64,000 nucleotides of DNA from Streptomyces calvus (GCF_006782915.1 NZ_VCNP01000005.1:1-64000), one strand, 5' to 3'. Numbered from the stretch's first letter, positions 35,425 through 44,796 are shown. Numbers and translations: made by a program. Notes: generated by a model not told the origin, from the letters alone.

Positions 35425-36255
35425 ATGTCCCGCACCGGTTCCACGGACGACGGCGACGAGCTTCTGGTCAGGCTCGGGACGCTGACGGCCCAGGCGCGCG
35501 CCCAGGCGGAGGTGCAGCGCTCCCGGGTCGAACTGGCCGTCGCCCTGCAACGGGGCATGCTGCCGAGGGGACTTCCGGTCGGCGACGGAGTGCGGCTGGC
35601 CGTGCGGTACGCGCCCGCCTACCAGGGACTCAACGTGGGCGGCGACTGGTACGACGCGTTCACCATGCCCGACGGCCGCATAGGCCTGTCCATCGGCGAC
35701 GTGCAGGGGCACAACATCGAGGCGGCCGCCTTCATGGGGCAGGTGCGGGTGGGGCTGAGGGCGCTCGCCTCCGTCGACAGCGACCCGGGGGAACTGCTCG
35801 CCCGCACCAACGAACTGCTGCTGTCGCTGAGCCCGGACCTCTTCGCCACCTGCACGTTCATGCGGCTCGACCCGGCCACCCGGCTGCTGGAGAGCGCACG
35901 GGCCGGGCATCTGCCGTGCGTGTGGGCCACGGCCGACGGACGGGCCGGCGTGACCGAGGACGAGGGAGGACCTCCGCTGGGCATCCAGTCCGGGGTGCAC
36001 TACCCCGTCACCCGGTACCGGCTCGACACCGGCGGGGTGTTCGTGCTGCTCACCGACGGGGTCGTGGAAGGCCCGTCCATGTCGCTCGACGAGGGACTGG
36101 ACCAGGTGGTGCGGCTCGCCGGCGTCGCCGCGGTGGCGCGCATGGACACCGACTCGCTCGCCGCCGCGGTCATCAAGGTGGCGGAGCGGGTGGGGCACGA
36201 GGACGACGCGGCGGTTCTGGTGATCGGTCACGACGGGCTGCGCACTCAGCCATAG
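35425..36255 (+). CDS. SpoIIE/PP2C-type serine phosphatase
   Basis: A 276-residue phosphatase of the RsbU/SpoIIE type, a family that dephosphorylates anti-anti-sigma factors in partner-switching networks. A short coiled coil (about 15-40, ELLVRLGTLTAQARAQAEVQ) leads directly into the catalytic domain (about 45-270). Metal-binding acidic residues are visible in NVGGDWYDAF, LSIGDVQGHNIEAA, FVLLTDGVVEG and the final EDDAAVLVI. There is no PAS, GAF or HATPase domain, so sensing must come from a partner. A MASE1 membrane protein is encoded 51 nt downstream and may supply it. The ATG at 35425 has GAGTGA upstream. Confidence 0.9.
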   Translation: MSRTGSTDDGDELLVRLGTLTAQARAQAEVQRSRVELAVALQRGMLPRGLPVGDGVRLAVRYAPAYQGLNVGGDWYDAFTMPDGRIGLSIGDVQGHNIEAAAFMGQVRVGLRALASVDSDPGELLARTNELLLSLSPDLFATCTFMRLDPATRLLESARAGHLPCVWATADGRAGVTEDEGGPPLGIQSGVHYPVTRYRLDTGGVFVLLTDGVVEGPSMSLDEGLDQVVRLAGVAAVARMDTDSLAAAVIKVAERVGHEDDAAVLVIGHDGLRTQP

Positions 36256-36306
36256 GGCCGAGGGCGCACCCGTCCCGCCTCGCCGACACCGCGGCCGCGG
36301 TGTCTG

Positions 36307-37317
36307 ATGGCGTGTGTGGTGGCCAGCCGGGATCTGCGCACGCCGGCCGTCTTCGCCCTGGAGACGCTGGCGGTCGCCGCGTGCTACTACGCGGGCGGCC
36401 GGCTGGGCCTGCTGCGCCATATGAGCGTCGGCGGTGCGGTGGTCTCCCCCGTCTGGCCGCCCACGGGAGTGGCCGTCGCCTGCCTGCTGATCCTCGGGCT
36501 GCGCTGCTGGGCCGGGATCGCGCTGGGCGCGCTGTTCGTCCTGGTGCACCTCACCACGCTGCGGCTGTCCTCGCTGGGCGTCCTGGTGGGCAACACCGCC
36601 GCGCCCGTGTGCGGATACCTGCTGCTGCGCAGGGTGGGTTTCCGCACCGACCTCGGCCGATTACGGGACTGCCTGGCCCTGGTGTTCCTCGGCGCCTTCG
36701 CGGCCATGCTGATCAGCTCGTCCATCGGCGCGGGCCTCCTCGTCGCCACCGGTGACCTGCCGGGCGAGGACTTCTGGGGGGTGTGGCTGGCCTGGTGGGT
36801 GGGTGACGCGATGGGGGTCCTGCTGGTCACGCCGCTGCTGCTCGTGCTGCGCACCGTCCGTGCCCCGGTGCGCTTGTCGCGGTGGAAGGAGGTACTGGGG
36901 CTGACGGTGACCACGGCCGTCCTGGTGCCCCTGGCCACGCACAGCCCGGCCAGTGTGCTGTTCTCCGTCTATCCGCTGCTGATCTGGTCGGCGCTGCGGT
37001 TCGAGCTCGCCGGAAGCATGGTCTGCGCGCTGTACGCCTCCGTGCTGGCCACGCTCGCGGCGACCGACCGCGTCGGGCCGTTCGAGCACCTGTCCGACGT
37101 GGAGATCATGATCAACCTGCAGGCGTTCAACGGGGCGATGGCCCTGACCGCCCTGCTGCTGTCCGCGGTGATCACCGAACAGCACAACACCAGACGCTCC
37201 GTGGAGCGCGCCTGTCAGGAACTGGTGGAGGTCCTGGAGCATCTGACGGCCGGTGAACCCCCGCCCGGCCGGCCGTCGAGGGAGGAGGGCGGCGGACGCC
37301 GGGACACGCGCGGGTGA
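36307..37317 (+). CDS. MASE1-type integral membrane sensor protein without output domain
   Basis: A 336-residue membrane protein with eight or more predicted helices covering residues 15-300. It matches the MASE1 sensory domain, including SVGGAVVSPVWPPTGVAVACLL near residue 42 and WVGDAMGVLLVTPLLL near residue 160. MASE1 is usually fused to a kinase, GGDEF or phosphatase domain; here only about 35 Pro/Arg/Glu-rich residues follow the membrane part. The SpoIIE phosphatase just upstream may be its separated output. The start is weakly supported: the ATG at 36307 has no ribosome-binding site, and the GTG at 36316 is an alternative. Confidence 0.82.
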   Translation: MACVVASRDLRTPAVFALETLAVAACYYAGGRLGLLRHMSVGGAVVSPVWPPTGVAVACLLILGLRCWAGIALGALFVLVHLTTLRLSSLGVLVGNTAAPVCGYLLLRRVGFRTDLGRLRDCLALVFLGAFAAMLISSSIGAGLLVATGDLPGEDFWGVWLAWWVGDAMGVLLVTPLLLVLRTVRAPVRLSRWKEVLGLTVTTAVLVPLATHSPASVLFSVYPLLIWSALRFELAGSMVCALYASVLATLAATDRVGPFEHLSDVEIMINLQAFNGAMALTALLLSAVITEQHNTRRSVERACQELVEVLEHLTAGEPPPGRPSREEGGGRRDTRG

Positions 37318-37553
37318 CCTGGGCCCGGCAGCGCACCGGCCGGACCGTCGAGAGGCGGGCGGGTCGCGGGACCGGCGTCCCCGGCCGCGGTATCCGCGCG
37401 GACGCCCCGCACCCCCGCCTGCCGGAACGGCGGGCCGGCGACCGCGGCCGAACAGTATGAACGCAACCGCCGATCCCATGGCCCTCACGGTCCGGCCTTC
37501 CTAGCATCCCGGCGCATGCGCGAGAACGCGCCGCCGACACCAGGAGCCGTGCC

Positions 37554-39017
37554 TTGAACAGATCCCGTCACGTCCCCCGCCTCCCCCGCTTCTTCCGTTC
37601 CCGCCGGGACCGCCGGCGCGCGGTGGGGCTGTGTCTCGCCGGTGCCGCCGTCGGCGCGCTGACCCAGGCGCCGGCCGTGGGCGCCGAGGGTACCGAGCCG
37701 GCGCCCGCCGCCTGTCCCGCCGGCCTGGCGGACAAGGCCACCTGCTACACCGGCCGGGACGACAACGGCGCCCACTACGCGATCGCGGTCCCCGACGACT
37801 GGAACCGGTCGCTCGTCGTCCACGCGCACGGCGGCCCCGACCTGGGCGAGGTCTCCGACCCGGAACGCAGCACCGGCGACCTGGAGCGGTGGCAGGTCGT
37901 GGTGGACCAGGGGTACGCCTGGGCCGGCTCGTCCTACCGCCGGGGCGGCTACGGCACCCGGATGGCGGCCGCCGACACCGAGAACCTGCGCCGCCTGTTC
38001 ACCGAGGAGTTCGGCCGGCCGCAGCGCACCTACGTCCACGGCCAGTCCTGGGGCGGCAACGTGGCCGCCAAGGTCGTGGAGGCGTACGGCGGTCCGAGCG
38101 GACCCTACGACGGCGCGCTGCTCACCAACGGAGTCCTCGGCGGCGGCTCCCGCGGCTACGACCACCGGGTCGACCTGCGCGTGGTCTACCAGTACTACTG
38201 CCGGAACCTGCCGCGTCCCGACGAGCCGCAGTACCCGCTGTGGCAGGGCCTGCGGGCCACCTCGACACTGACCACGGCCGGGCTGCGCGCCCGGCTCCAG
38301 GAGTGCACGGGCTACGCCTCCCCCGCCGAGGAGCGCACCGCGCCGCAGCAGCGCAACCTGGACGACATCCTCGCCGTCACCGGAATCCCGGAGCGCACCC
38401 TGGAGTCGCACCTGCGGTTCTCGGTCTTCACGTTCCGCGACATCGTGCACGAGCGGCTGGGCGGCCGGAACCCGTTCACCAACGAGGGGGTGCGCTACAC
38501 CGGTTCGCACGACGACCAGGCGCTCAACGCCGGCGTGGAGCGGTTCACCGCCGATCCGACGGCCGTGCGCGACCTGTCCTACGACAGCGACCTCACCGGC
38601 AAGGTGAGCATCCCGGTCCTGACGCTGCACGCCGTCGGCGATCCCACGGCGTTCGTCGAGCACGAGGCTGCCTACCGCGACACGCTGGAGGGCGCCCACC
38701 GGGACCGGCACCTGGTGCAGACGTTCACCCGCGAGCACGAGCACAGCGCGCTCAGCGATGCCGAGTACGCCACCTCCCTGGCGGCGCTGGACCGTTGGGC
38801 GCGCACCGGGGACAGGCCCACGCCGCGCTCGGTCGCCGCGTCCTGCGCCGCCTTCGACCGCACCTACGGCACCGGGTGCTTCTACGAGCCCGGCTACCGG
38901 CCGTCCTCGTACGCCTCACGCGTCAGGCCGCGTCCGGGCGGTACGGACTGGCCGGCCATGACGGCGGTGCAGGAGAGGTCCTGGAGCCGTGTGGAGGGCG
39001 TGGGCATCGCGCCCTGA
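37554..39017 (+). CDS. Secreted alpha/beta hydrolase
   Basis: A 487-residue exported serine hydrolase. A basic N-terminus (RSRRDRRRAVG) leads into the signal sequence LCLAGAAVGALTQAPAVGAE (cleavage near residue 44). The alpha/beta core has an oxyanion strand HAHGGPDLGE (about 92) and the nucleophile elbow VHGQSWGGNVAAK (Ser near 164); a late Asp (HAVGDPTAFVEHE) and His (EHEHSAL) can complete the triad. Cys residues fit an extracellular fold. I chose the TTG at 37554 because AGGAG lies 7 nt upstream and no ATG or GTG in frame is as well placed. Substrate is unknown; esterase or peptidase activity are both plausible. Confidence 0.82.
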   Translation: MNRSRHVPRLPRFFRSRRDRRRAVGLCLAGAAVGALTQAPAVGAEGTEPAPAACPAGLADKATCYTGRDDNGAHYAIAVPDDWNRSLVVHAHGGPDLGEVSDPERSTGDLERWQVVVDQGYAWAGSSYRRGGYGTRMAAADTENLRRLFTEEFGRPQRTYVHGQSWGGNVAAKVVEAYGGPSGPYDGALLTNGVLGGGSRGYDHRVDLRVVYQYYCRNLPRPDEPQYPLWQGLRATSTLTTAGLRARLQECTGYASPAEERTAPQQRNLDDILAVTGIPERTLESHLRFSVFTFRDIVHERLGGRNPFTNEGVRYTGSHDDQALNAGVERFTADPTAVRDLSYDSDLTGKVSIPVLTLHAVGDPTAFVEHEAAYRDTLEGAHRDRHLVQTFTREHEHSALSDAEYATSLAALDRWARTGDRPTPRSVAASCAAFDRTYGTGCFYEPGYRPSSYASRVRPRPGGTDWPAMTAVQERSWSRVEGVGIAP

Positions 39018-39040
39018 CCGGCGGGCGGTCCCTCGGCACC

Positions 39041-39952
39041 TCACCTGCTCAGTGATCCGGCGTCACCCATGACGATCACCGGGTGCAGGTCGGGGTCGAG
39101 GGCCCGCAGGAGGTCTCGCATGTGGCGTTCCGCCAGGCTCACGCAGCCCTGGGTGGGCCCGTCGTGGTCGACGTGCAGCCAGATGCCGCCGCCCTTGTCG
39201 GCACCGAGGGGGCGGGTCAGGTCCAGCGGGGAGGTGCCCGGCACACGGTTGTAGTCGATGGCGACGACGTAGTCGAAGGACCCGGCCAGCGGCTCTCCCG
39301 CGAAGCCCGTGCCGCTGACGGCGAACCCGTCCGAGCGGTCGTACGGCAGCTCGGTGCCGGGGTCGGGCAGCAGGCCCCCGGCGTCTCCGAGGGTGAACAC
39401 GCCGACGGGTGAGCGCAGGTCACCGGCGCGGTGGTCGTCGGTCCAGCCCTTGAGGGCGTTGCGGGCGGGCCAGCTGGGGCCCGCCTGCCAGCCGGAGCCG
39501 GTGTGCGTGTGGAGTACGGCCTCGGAACGGTTGGCGTCCCTGCCCCTGCCGGTGACGACGAGGACCTGGCGGGCGTTGTCCGGGATCCACGCCAGGGTGC
39601 GCGGCCCGAGGCCCGGAATGAGGGCGGGCGGCCGGGGTTCGGCGCCCGCCCGGCCCTGCGCGGTCTGCCCGCCGCCGGGCGGACCGGCCGGGCGGGCGGT
39701 GTCCGCGCCGCCGGGCGGGCCCGGCGCCGCCGCGGTGGCGGGGTCGCCGGGGGTCGGCGTGGTGGCCGATGGGGCGTTACGCGGTGCGGTGCCGGTGACC
39801 GCTCCGCAGCCGGTCAGTGCCGCCAGCACGACGAGAACGACGGCGTACGCCGCCACGCGGCCGTGCCCCCGCACGGCAGCGGCGGTCCGCGCGCCGTCCC
39901 GGGACGGGGTGCGGGGACACGGACGGTGCGGGCAGTCGATCGATGAAGCCAT
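39041..39952 (-). CDS. L,D-transpeptidase (YkuD)-like lipoprotein
   Basis: A 303-residue predicted cell-envelope protein. The N-terminal 38 residues are basic, followed by a lipoprotein signal with lipobox LTGC (Cys near residue 49). A disordered Pro/Gly/Thr/Ala linker (about 50-105) precedes a YkuD-type catalytic domain (about 110-300). The signature is WLHVDHDGPTQGCVSLAERH, with the catalytic Cys in QGC and upstream His, close to the HGC-type motif but with Gln before Gly-Cys. Such enzymes make 3-3 peptidoglycan cross-links or anchor proteins; this one could also be non-canonical. The ATG at 39952 has GAGG very close; a shorter GTG start nearer the lipobox is possible. Confidence 0.8.
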   Translation of the reverse strand: MASSIDCPHRPCPRTPSRDGARTAAAVRGHGRVAAYAVVLVVLAALTGCGAVTGTAPRNAPSATTPTPGDPATAAAPGPPGGADTARPAGPPGGGQTAQGRAGAEPRPPALIPGLGPRTLAWIPDNARQVLVVTGRGRDANRSEAVLHTHTGSGWQAGPSWPARNALKGWTDDHRAGDLRSPVGVFTLGDAGGLLPDPGTELPYDRSDGFAVSGTGFAGEPLAGSFDYVVAIDYNRVPGTSPLDLTRPLGADKGGGIWLHVDHDGPTQGCVSLAERHMRDLLRALDPDLHPVIVMGDAGSLSR

Positions 39953-40086
39953 GCCCTCAGCCTGACTTCGACTTCCGGAATTCGCCTCGGCGCACCGCGC
40001 GAGTCCGGCCAAGTCCCCCCATCTGCCCACCCCGGAACGGTTCCGTGCGGGCCCGGCGCGCCGCTGCCCGGCGCCCTTTCGGGTGA

Positions 40087-40118
40087 CGGGCCCGCACTCC
40101 GGGTGGAGTACGGGCCCG
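40087..40118 (-). terminator. Hairpin terminator downstream of GH87 gene
   Basis: A 14-bp stem with one mismatch (40087-40100 with 40105-40118) closes a 4-nt GGGT loop 29 nt past the stop of the large glucanase gene. It lies before the next gene on the same strand. Confidence 0.75.
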
Positions 40119-40147
40119 CCGGACGGAGTACCGCGCGCGGGTGACGC

Positions 40148-43100
40148 CTACCGGTTGATCACGAACTGCGAGCCGGGTTCGATCACCACGTCCCCTTCGG
40201 CCGAACCGGTGATGGTGACGTCCGTCAGGGTGGCGCTGCCGCGGGCGCCGCCCATGGCGAGGATGCCCGCGCCGTTGTTCGACCTGCTGATGGTGACACC
40301 GGTGATCCGGGCGTCCGGCACCGCTCCCCCGCCCGACTTGAACTGGATGCCGTCGTAGGTCGAGTCGTGGATGTCGGTGTCACGGATCACCACGCCCGGG
40401 ATGTCCGGGCCCTGGGCGAACACGGTGATGGCGCCGAACTCCTGGTCCTCGTTCCAGAAGGCACCGCCGGTGCGGTACAGGCCGTTGTCGGCGACGAGGG
40501 TCTGTCCGGAGAAGGGCAGGGGATCGTGGTCGGTCGCCAGCATGATGCCCGGGTAGTTCATCGTGTCGTGGATCAGGTTGCTCTCGATCGTGTTGCCGTG
40601 GCCGCCGTAGATGGCGATGCCGTTGGCGCGCCAGGGCAGTTGGACGGTGTTGTTGCGGAAGTGGTTGTCGTGGCCGATGTCGACGGCGGGGTCCTTGACG
40701 TACTTGCTGGCCCACACCGCGAGCGCGTCGTCGCCGGTGTTGCGGAACGACGAGTTCTGCACCACGGAGTTGCGTGTTCCGTTGGCGAAGTTGATGCCGT
40801 CCGCATAGGTGTCGCGGATGCGCATGCCGCTGAACTCCAGTCCGTCGGCCGGGCCCCAGAGTTCGGGAATGTTGCTGTAGTCGCGGCCCACCCAGACGCC
40901 GACGTTGGCGTGCTCGATCCACACATTGCTGATCCTGGTGTTCTTGCCGAACCGGCCGTTGAGGCCGACCCCTCCCTCGGCTCCCCCGTCGCCGCCGCGG
41001 ATCGTGCCCGAGCCGAAGATCGCGATGTCGGAGATCCGGGTGTTGTCGTCGATGTCGAAGCCGAAGTTGCCCTCGTGCGGATGGTTGATGCCGCCCGCCT
41101 GGTGCGGCGGTGTCAGCGTGTGGAGCTGCGAGTGCCACATGCCGGCGCCGCGGATGGTGACGTCCCGGATGCCGACCTGGTTGTACTGGCCGCGGTTCAG
41201 CGGGTCGTCGGTGAGGATCTTCTGCTCCTGGCGCCACTGGCCCGGAGGGATCCACACGCAGTCGATCTGCCCGTTCTGGTCGGCGGTCACGGCGCGCTGG
41301 AGGGCGTCGGTGTCGTCGATGCCGTCGTTGGGGACCGCTCCGTACTCGGTGATGGAGACGCACCCGGCGGGCCTGTCGGCGGGCGGGGCCACCTGTTCCA
41401 GGTCGATCAGGTCCACGACGTGGAAGGCGGCGGTGTCGTCGGTGTCGCGCTGGAGCCGGAAGACGGTGCCCGCCGGGTAGGACCTGGCGAGCAGCGCGTG
41501 GGACTCGTCGAAGAGACGGCGGGCGTCCGCCTGCGGGGTGTTGGTGAGCCCTTCGGGGTCGTCGGTGTCGCCGTACAGCCAGCTGTGCTTGGAGCTGAGC
41601 CGGATCTTCTGCACGAACGCGCCGTCCGCGTACAGGCTGAGCGTGGCCTCGGTGCCGCCGCCGCCCGGGGCGTCCGGGACGGAGTTGCGGACGACGATCG
41701 AGTTCGTCGGGTTGGTGGAGGTGAACTGGACGTACTGGCCGGTGGAGTCGAGGCGGACCGACTTCCGTCCGGAGGACTCGGTGGCGAAGTTGGTGTGCCC
41801 GAAGGTCCGCTCGGCGTCGGCGGTCAGGAGCGTGCCCCGGTACGTGCCGTCCTCCGCCTCGTACTCGGTGTACGGCACGGCGGCGCCGCGTCCGACCACG
41901 ATCGAGCGGGTGAGGACGTTGTTGTTCTCGTCGGTCTCCTCGACGGTGTCCATGGCGTCCGCGGTCGCGGTGAGGACGTGGGGGCCGGTGGTGGCGGTCC
42001 AGGTGCCGCTCACCCGGACCTGCGCGGTGGCGCCCGCGGCGACGGTGGCGGTGGTCCCGTCGAGGGTCCGGCCGCCCACGGCGAGGCGGGTCACGGTGCG
42101 GGCGGGGACGGGCGAGGTGCCCCGGTTGTGCACGGACACGGTGAAGTTCACCGAGGCACCGGTGGCGGGGCTGTCCGGGTCGGTGCCGATGCTCCGGATC
42201 TCGAGGTCGGGTCCGGGGGCTCGGGCGACGGTCAGTTTGCCGGTCGCGGTGCGGCTGTTGTTGGTGTCGTCCTGTTCGGGCACGGTGTCCGTGGGGTCGA
42301 CCGCGGCGGTCACCGTGTAGCTGCCCGCGGCGCGCCGGCCTACGTCCACGGCGACGGTCGTCGAGGCACCGGCGGCGAGGGCGCCGACGGGCGCGCTGCC
42401 CGCGACGGTTCCCTCCAGGCTGACGTCGACCGTGGCGGCGGCGGAGGGGGCCGTGCCGGCGTTGCGGACGGTCGCGCGGACGGTGACGGCGTCCGACTCG
42501 GTGGGGGCCGCGGGGGTCCAGGTGAGGTCCGGGACGACCAGGTCCGGGTTGGGTGCCGCGGTGCCGGTCACCTCCAACTCGGCGACCTGGGCGCCGTATC
42601 CGCTGGAGTTGTGGGTGAACCGCAACTGCACCTCGGCGTAGCGGCCGGAGACCGGGACGGTGACCGTGTTGTCGTGGGAGGCGGGGTCGAAGGTGTAGTC
42701 GGCGCGGGCCTTGAGCGAGGTGAAGGTGCCGCCCGTCCGGTCGCGGCCGAGGATCTCGATGCTCTGCGTCCGCTTCGCCCAGGCGGGGTCGGGACTGAGC
42801 CGGACGACGACGGCGGTGAGGTCGGCGTCGGCGCCCAGGTCGACGGTGAGGGTGGCGGGGTGGCCGCCGGACTCCCAGTAGGTGTCCCGCTTCCCGTCGT
42901 TGGCGTGGGTGGCCACGAACGAGTGAATTGTGGAGGAGGCCTCGATCGGCTTGCCGAGTGACAGATTGCCGCCGTCGGCCGGGGGTTGTTGCGGGGTGCC
43001 GCCGTCGTCGTTGCCGTAGACCTCGATCTCCGACAACTGGGCGGCGTTCCATCCGGAGTTGGCGGTCACCCGGACCTGGATGTGGCGCACCTGGCGGGCG

Positions 43101-43531
43101 GTGAAGTCCACGGTGACGGTGTTGCCGCCGGCGGGATCGAAGCGGCGGGTGGCGGAGCCGGACAGGCCGGTGAAGGCGGAGCCGTCGGTGCTGCCCTCGA
43201 CGGCGAGGGTCTGGGTGCGGGCCTCCCAGCCGGTGGGCAGCTTCAGGACGACCCGGCCGGCCTCGACGGTGGTGCCGAGGTCGACGCGGATCCACTGCGG
43301 GAAGGCCCCGGCGGGGCCCTCCCAGTAACTCAGCTGGCTTCCGTCGGTCACGTTGGTCGCGGGATGGCCGGCGTGGGAGCCGCCGGCGGTGACGCTCCTG
43401 CCGAGCGCCAGGTTGGGGCCGGGTGCCGCTGCCGCGGCGGCTCGGGCGGTGCCGGGCTGGAGACCGACGGCGATCAGTGCGGCCAGGAGCAGGCCGGTGA
43501 TCGTCCGCGGGCCGAATCGCTTCCGTCTCAT
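40148..43531 (-). CDS. Secreted modular alpha-1,3-glucanase (GH87-type)
   Basis: A 1127-residue extracellular enzyme predicted to degrade alpha-1,3-glucan (mutan or fungal wall glucan). Order: signal peptide (1-32), two F5/8C (CBM32-like) modules (about 35-175 and 187-325), two CARDB repeats (about 330-545), a carbohydrate-binding beta-sandwich (about 553-720, YTEYEAEDGTYRGT), and a right-handed beta-helix catalytic domain (735-1127) starting CVSITEYGAVPNDGIDD. Asp911 in DGINFANG and Asp934-Asp935 in TGDDALAVW keep the +23/+24 spacing of the three catalytic Asp residues known in GH87. The ATG at 43531 has GAGGAC upstream. A terminator hairpin follows. A generic pectate-lyase-fold enzyme is the alternative. 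Confidence 0.88.
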   Translation of the reverse strand: MRRKRFGPRTITGLLLAALIAVGLQPGTARAAAAAAPGPNLALGRSVTAGGSHAGHPATNVTDGSQLSYWEGPAGAFPQWIRVDLGTTVEAGRVVLKLPTGWEARTQTLAVEGSTDGSAFTGLSGSATRRFDPAGGNTVTVDFTARQVRHIQVRVTANSGWNAAQLSEIEVYGNDDGGTPQQPPADGGNLSLGKPIEASSTIHSFVATHANDGKRDTYWESGGHPATLTVDLGADADLTAVVVRLSPDPAWAKRTQSIEILGRDRTGGTFTSLKARADYTFDPASHDNTVTVPVSGRYAEVQLRFTHNSSGYGAQVAELEVTGTAAPNPDLVVPDLTWTPAAPTESDAVTVRATVRNAGTAPSAAATVDVSLEGTVAGSAPVGALAAGASTTVAVDVGRRAAGSYTVTAAVDPTDTVPEQDDTNNSRTATGKLTVARAPGPDLEIRSIGTDPDSPATGASVNFTVSVHNRGTSPVPARTVTRLAVGGRTLDGTTATVAAGATAQVRVSGTWTATTGPHVLTATADAMDTVEETDENNNVLTRSIVVGRGAAVPYTEYEAEDGTYRGTLLTADAERTFGHTNFATESSGRKSVRLDSTGQYVQFTSTNPTNSIVVRNSVPDAPGGGGTEATLSLYADGAFVQKIRLSSKHSWLYGDTDDPEGLTNTPQADARRLFDESHALLARSYPAGTVFRLQRDTDDTAAFHVVDLIDLEQVAPPADRPAGCVSITEYGAVPNDGIDDTDALQRAVTADQNGQIDCVWIPPGQWRQEQKILTDDPLNRGQYNQVGIRDVTIRGAGMWHSQLHTLTPPHQAGGINHPHEGNFGFDIDDNTRISDIAIFGSGTIRGGDGGAEGGVGLNGRFGKNTRISNVWIEHANVGVWVGRDYSNIPELWGPADGLEFSGMRIRDTYADGINFANGTRNSVVQNSSFRNTGDDALAVWASKYVKDPAVDIGHDNHFRNNTVQLPWRANGIAIYGGHGNTIESNLIHDTMNYPGIMLATDHDPLPFSGQTLVADNGLYRTGGAFWNEDQEFGAITVFAQGPDIPGVVIRDTDIHDSTYDGIQFKSGGGAVPDARITGVTISRSNNGAGILAMGGARGSATLTDVTITGSAEGDVVIEPGSQFVINR

Positions 43532-43905
43532 GAAGTCCTCGTTCCACGGCGGGTGCTGGGGCGTGGTGGGGCGGTGTGCGGGACGTGCGGCGGAGCGGTG
43601 CGGAGTGCTCGCGGGCGCGGGCGGTGTGGCCGGGACCAGAGCAGCGTCGAGATCTCTGCCATGGATTGAACAGGCATCAGTACGTGTTTTGCGTTGCTCC
43701 GTTCGCTTCTTGCGGCTCCGGCATTGAAGTTTCCGGCTCTCGCCTCACTTGTCAATGGCGTGCACACAACGCCCGTGAAGGCGGCCGGGTCTCCCGTGCG
43801 GCGCCGGGACGTCAACCGAGGGCCCCTCAGAAGAAACGGTCAACCGCCCGCGGCCGTACCATGGCTGGCCACCAGGGGAACCACGAGGAAGAAAGGGGCA
43901 CCGCC
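43532..43905. other. Divergent regulatory region between GH87 and Lys/Ala-rich protein genes
   Basis: No gene was found in this 374-nt stretch. Nucleotides 43660-43770 are AT-richer than the surroundings. A minus-strand TTGACA (43750-43755 on the plus strand) followed 18 nt later by AACTTC is a weak promoter candidate for the glucanase gene. AAAGGGG just before 43906 is the ribosome-binding site of the plus-strand gene. Confidence 0.4.
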
Positions 43906-44781
43906 ATGTCCGAGAACTCGACCGCGGCCACGGACCTCACGTCGCAGTACACCGCTCAGGTCGCAGGCGACCTGGAGCGCAACGTCAAGGAGCAGGAGCG
44001 GATCACCGCGGAGATCGCGGCGCTGCGGGAGCAGTTGACCGTGCTTCAGCACGACCACGCCATTCTGGTGAGCATGCAGCAGGCGCTGGGCCTCACCGCG
44101 GCGCCCGCCGAACCGGCGGCGCCGTCCGAACCGGCTGCGGCGTCCCGACCGGCGGCGGCACAGGAGTCGGAGGCGGCGGAGCCGGCGGCAACGACCGGGT
44201 CCGAGGCTCCGGCGGGCGGTGCGACCGTCCCGGCACCGCGCCGGAGGCGCGGCGCCAAGTCCGGCGCGGACAAGCCGAAGCGGGGCAGGACGACGGGCCC
44301 GCGCACCGCGTCGGGCAAGTCCGCGGCCAAGCCGTCAGCGGTCAAGTCGCCGACGGCGAAGGCGCCTTCGGCGAAGTCGGCCGGGACCAAGGCGTCCGCG
44401 GTGAAGACGAAGAAGCAGACGAAGCAGCAGACTCAGGCGGAGGCGGAAGCGCCCACGTCGCGGGTCGTCAAGGCGGACGGGCCGACGTCCCGTGCGGCCA
44501 AGGCGGCCAAGCCGGCCAAGGCCGAGGGCCCCAAGCTGGTGGAACTCGTGCGCGGGCACCTCGCCGAGCACCGCGAACCCCGCTCCGCCGCGGAGGTCGC
44601 CACCGCCCTCGGCCAGGCGCACCCCGACCGCACCATCAGGACCACGGTGGTGCGCAGCACCCTGGAGGGCCTGGTCGCCCGCAACCAGGCCCAGCGCACC
44701 AAGCAGGGCACGTCGGTCTTCTACACCGCGCCCGACGCCGCCCCGAGGACCGCGGACGGTGAGGCCGGCGCGGCGTCCTGA
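43906..44781 (+). CDS. Coiled-coil, Lys/Ala-rich, winged-helix protein (histone H1-like candidate)
   Basis: A 291-residue protein in three parts. Residues 10-60 form a coiled coil (DLERNVKEQERITAEIAALR). Residues 62-205 are disordered and Ala/Lys/Pro/Ser-rich, acidic first and then strongly basic with repeated SAK/AVK tripeptides like the tails of histone H1. Residues 208-280 look like a small winged helix (LVELVRGHLAEHREPRSAAE, then TVVRSTLEGLVARNQAQRT). The layout suggests an oligomeric DNA-binding or nucleoid-associated protein. I do not know a named family. The ATG at 43906 has AAGGGG at good spacing. It stands alone, divergent from the glucanase. Confidence 0.78.
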   Translation: MSENSTAATDLTSQYTAQVAGDLERNVKEQERITAEIAALREQLTVLQHDHAILVSMQQALGLTAAPAEPAAPSEPAAASRPAAAQESEAAEPAATTGSEAPAGGATVPAPRRRRGAKSGADKPKRGRTTGPRTASGKSAAKPSAVKSPTAKAPSAKSAGTKASAVKTKKQTKQQTQAEAEAPTSRVVKADGPTSRAAKAAKPAKAEGPKLVELVRGHLAEHREPRSAAEVATALGQAHPDRTIRTTVVRSTLEGLVARNQAQRTKQGTSVFYTAPDAAPRTADGEAGAAS

Positions 44782-44796
44782 CGCCGGCCCATCAGC

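Noticed and set aside
40367..42961. Plus-strand 864-codon open frame with a Val/Gly/Asp/His-rich composition
   Set aside because: It is the antisense shadow of the GH87-type glucanase, without start signals or domain motifs.
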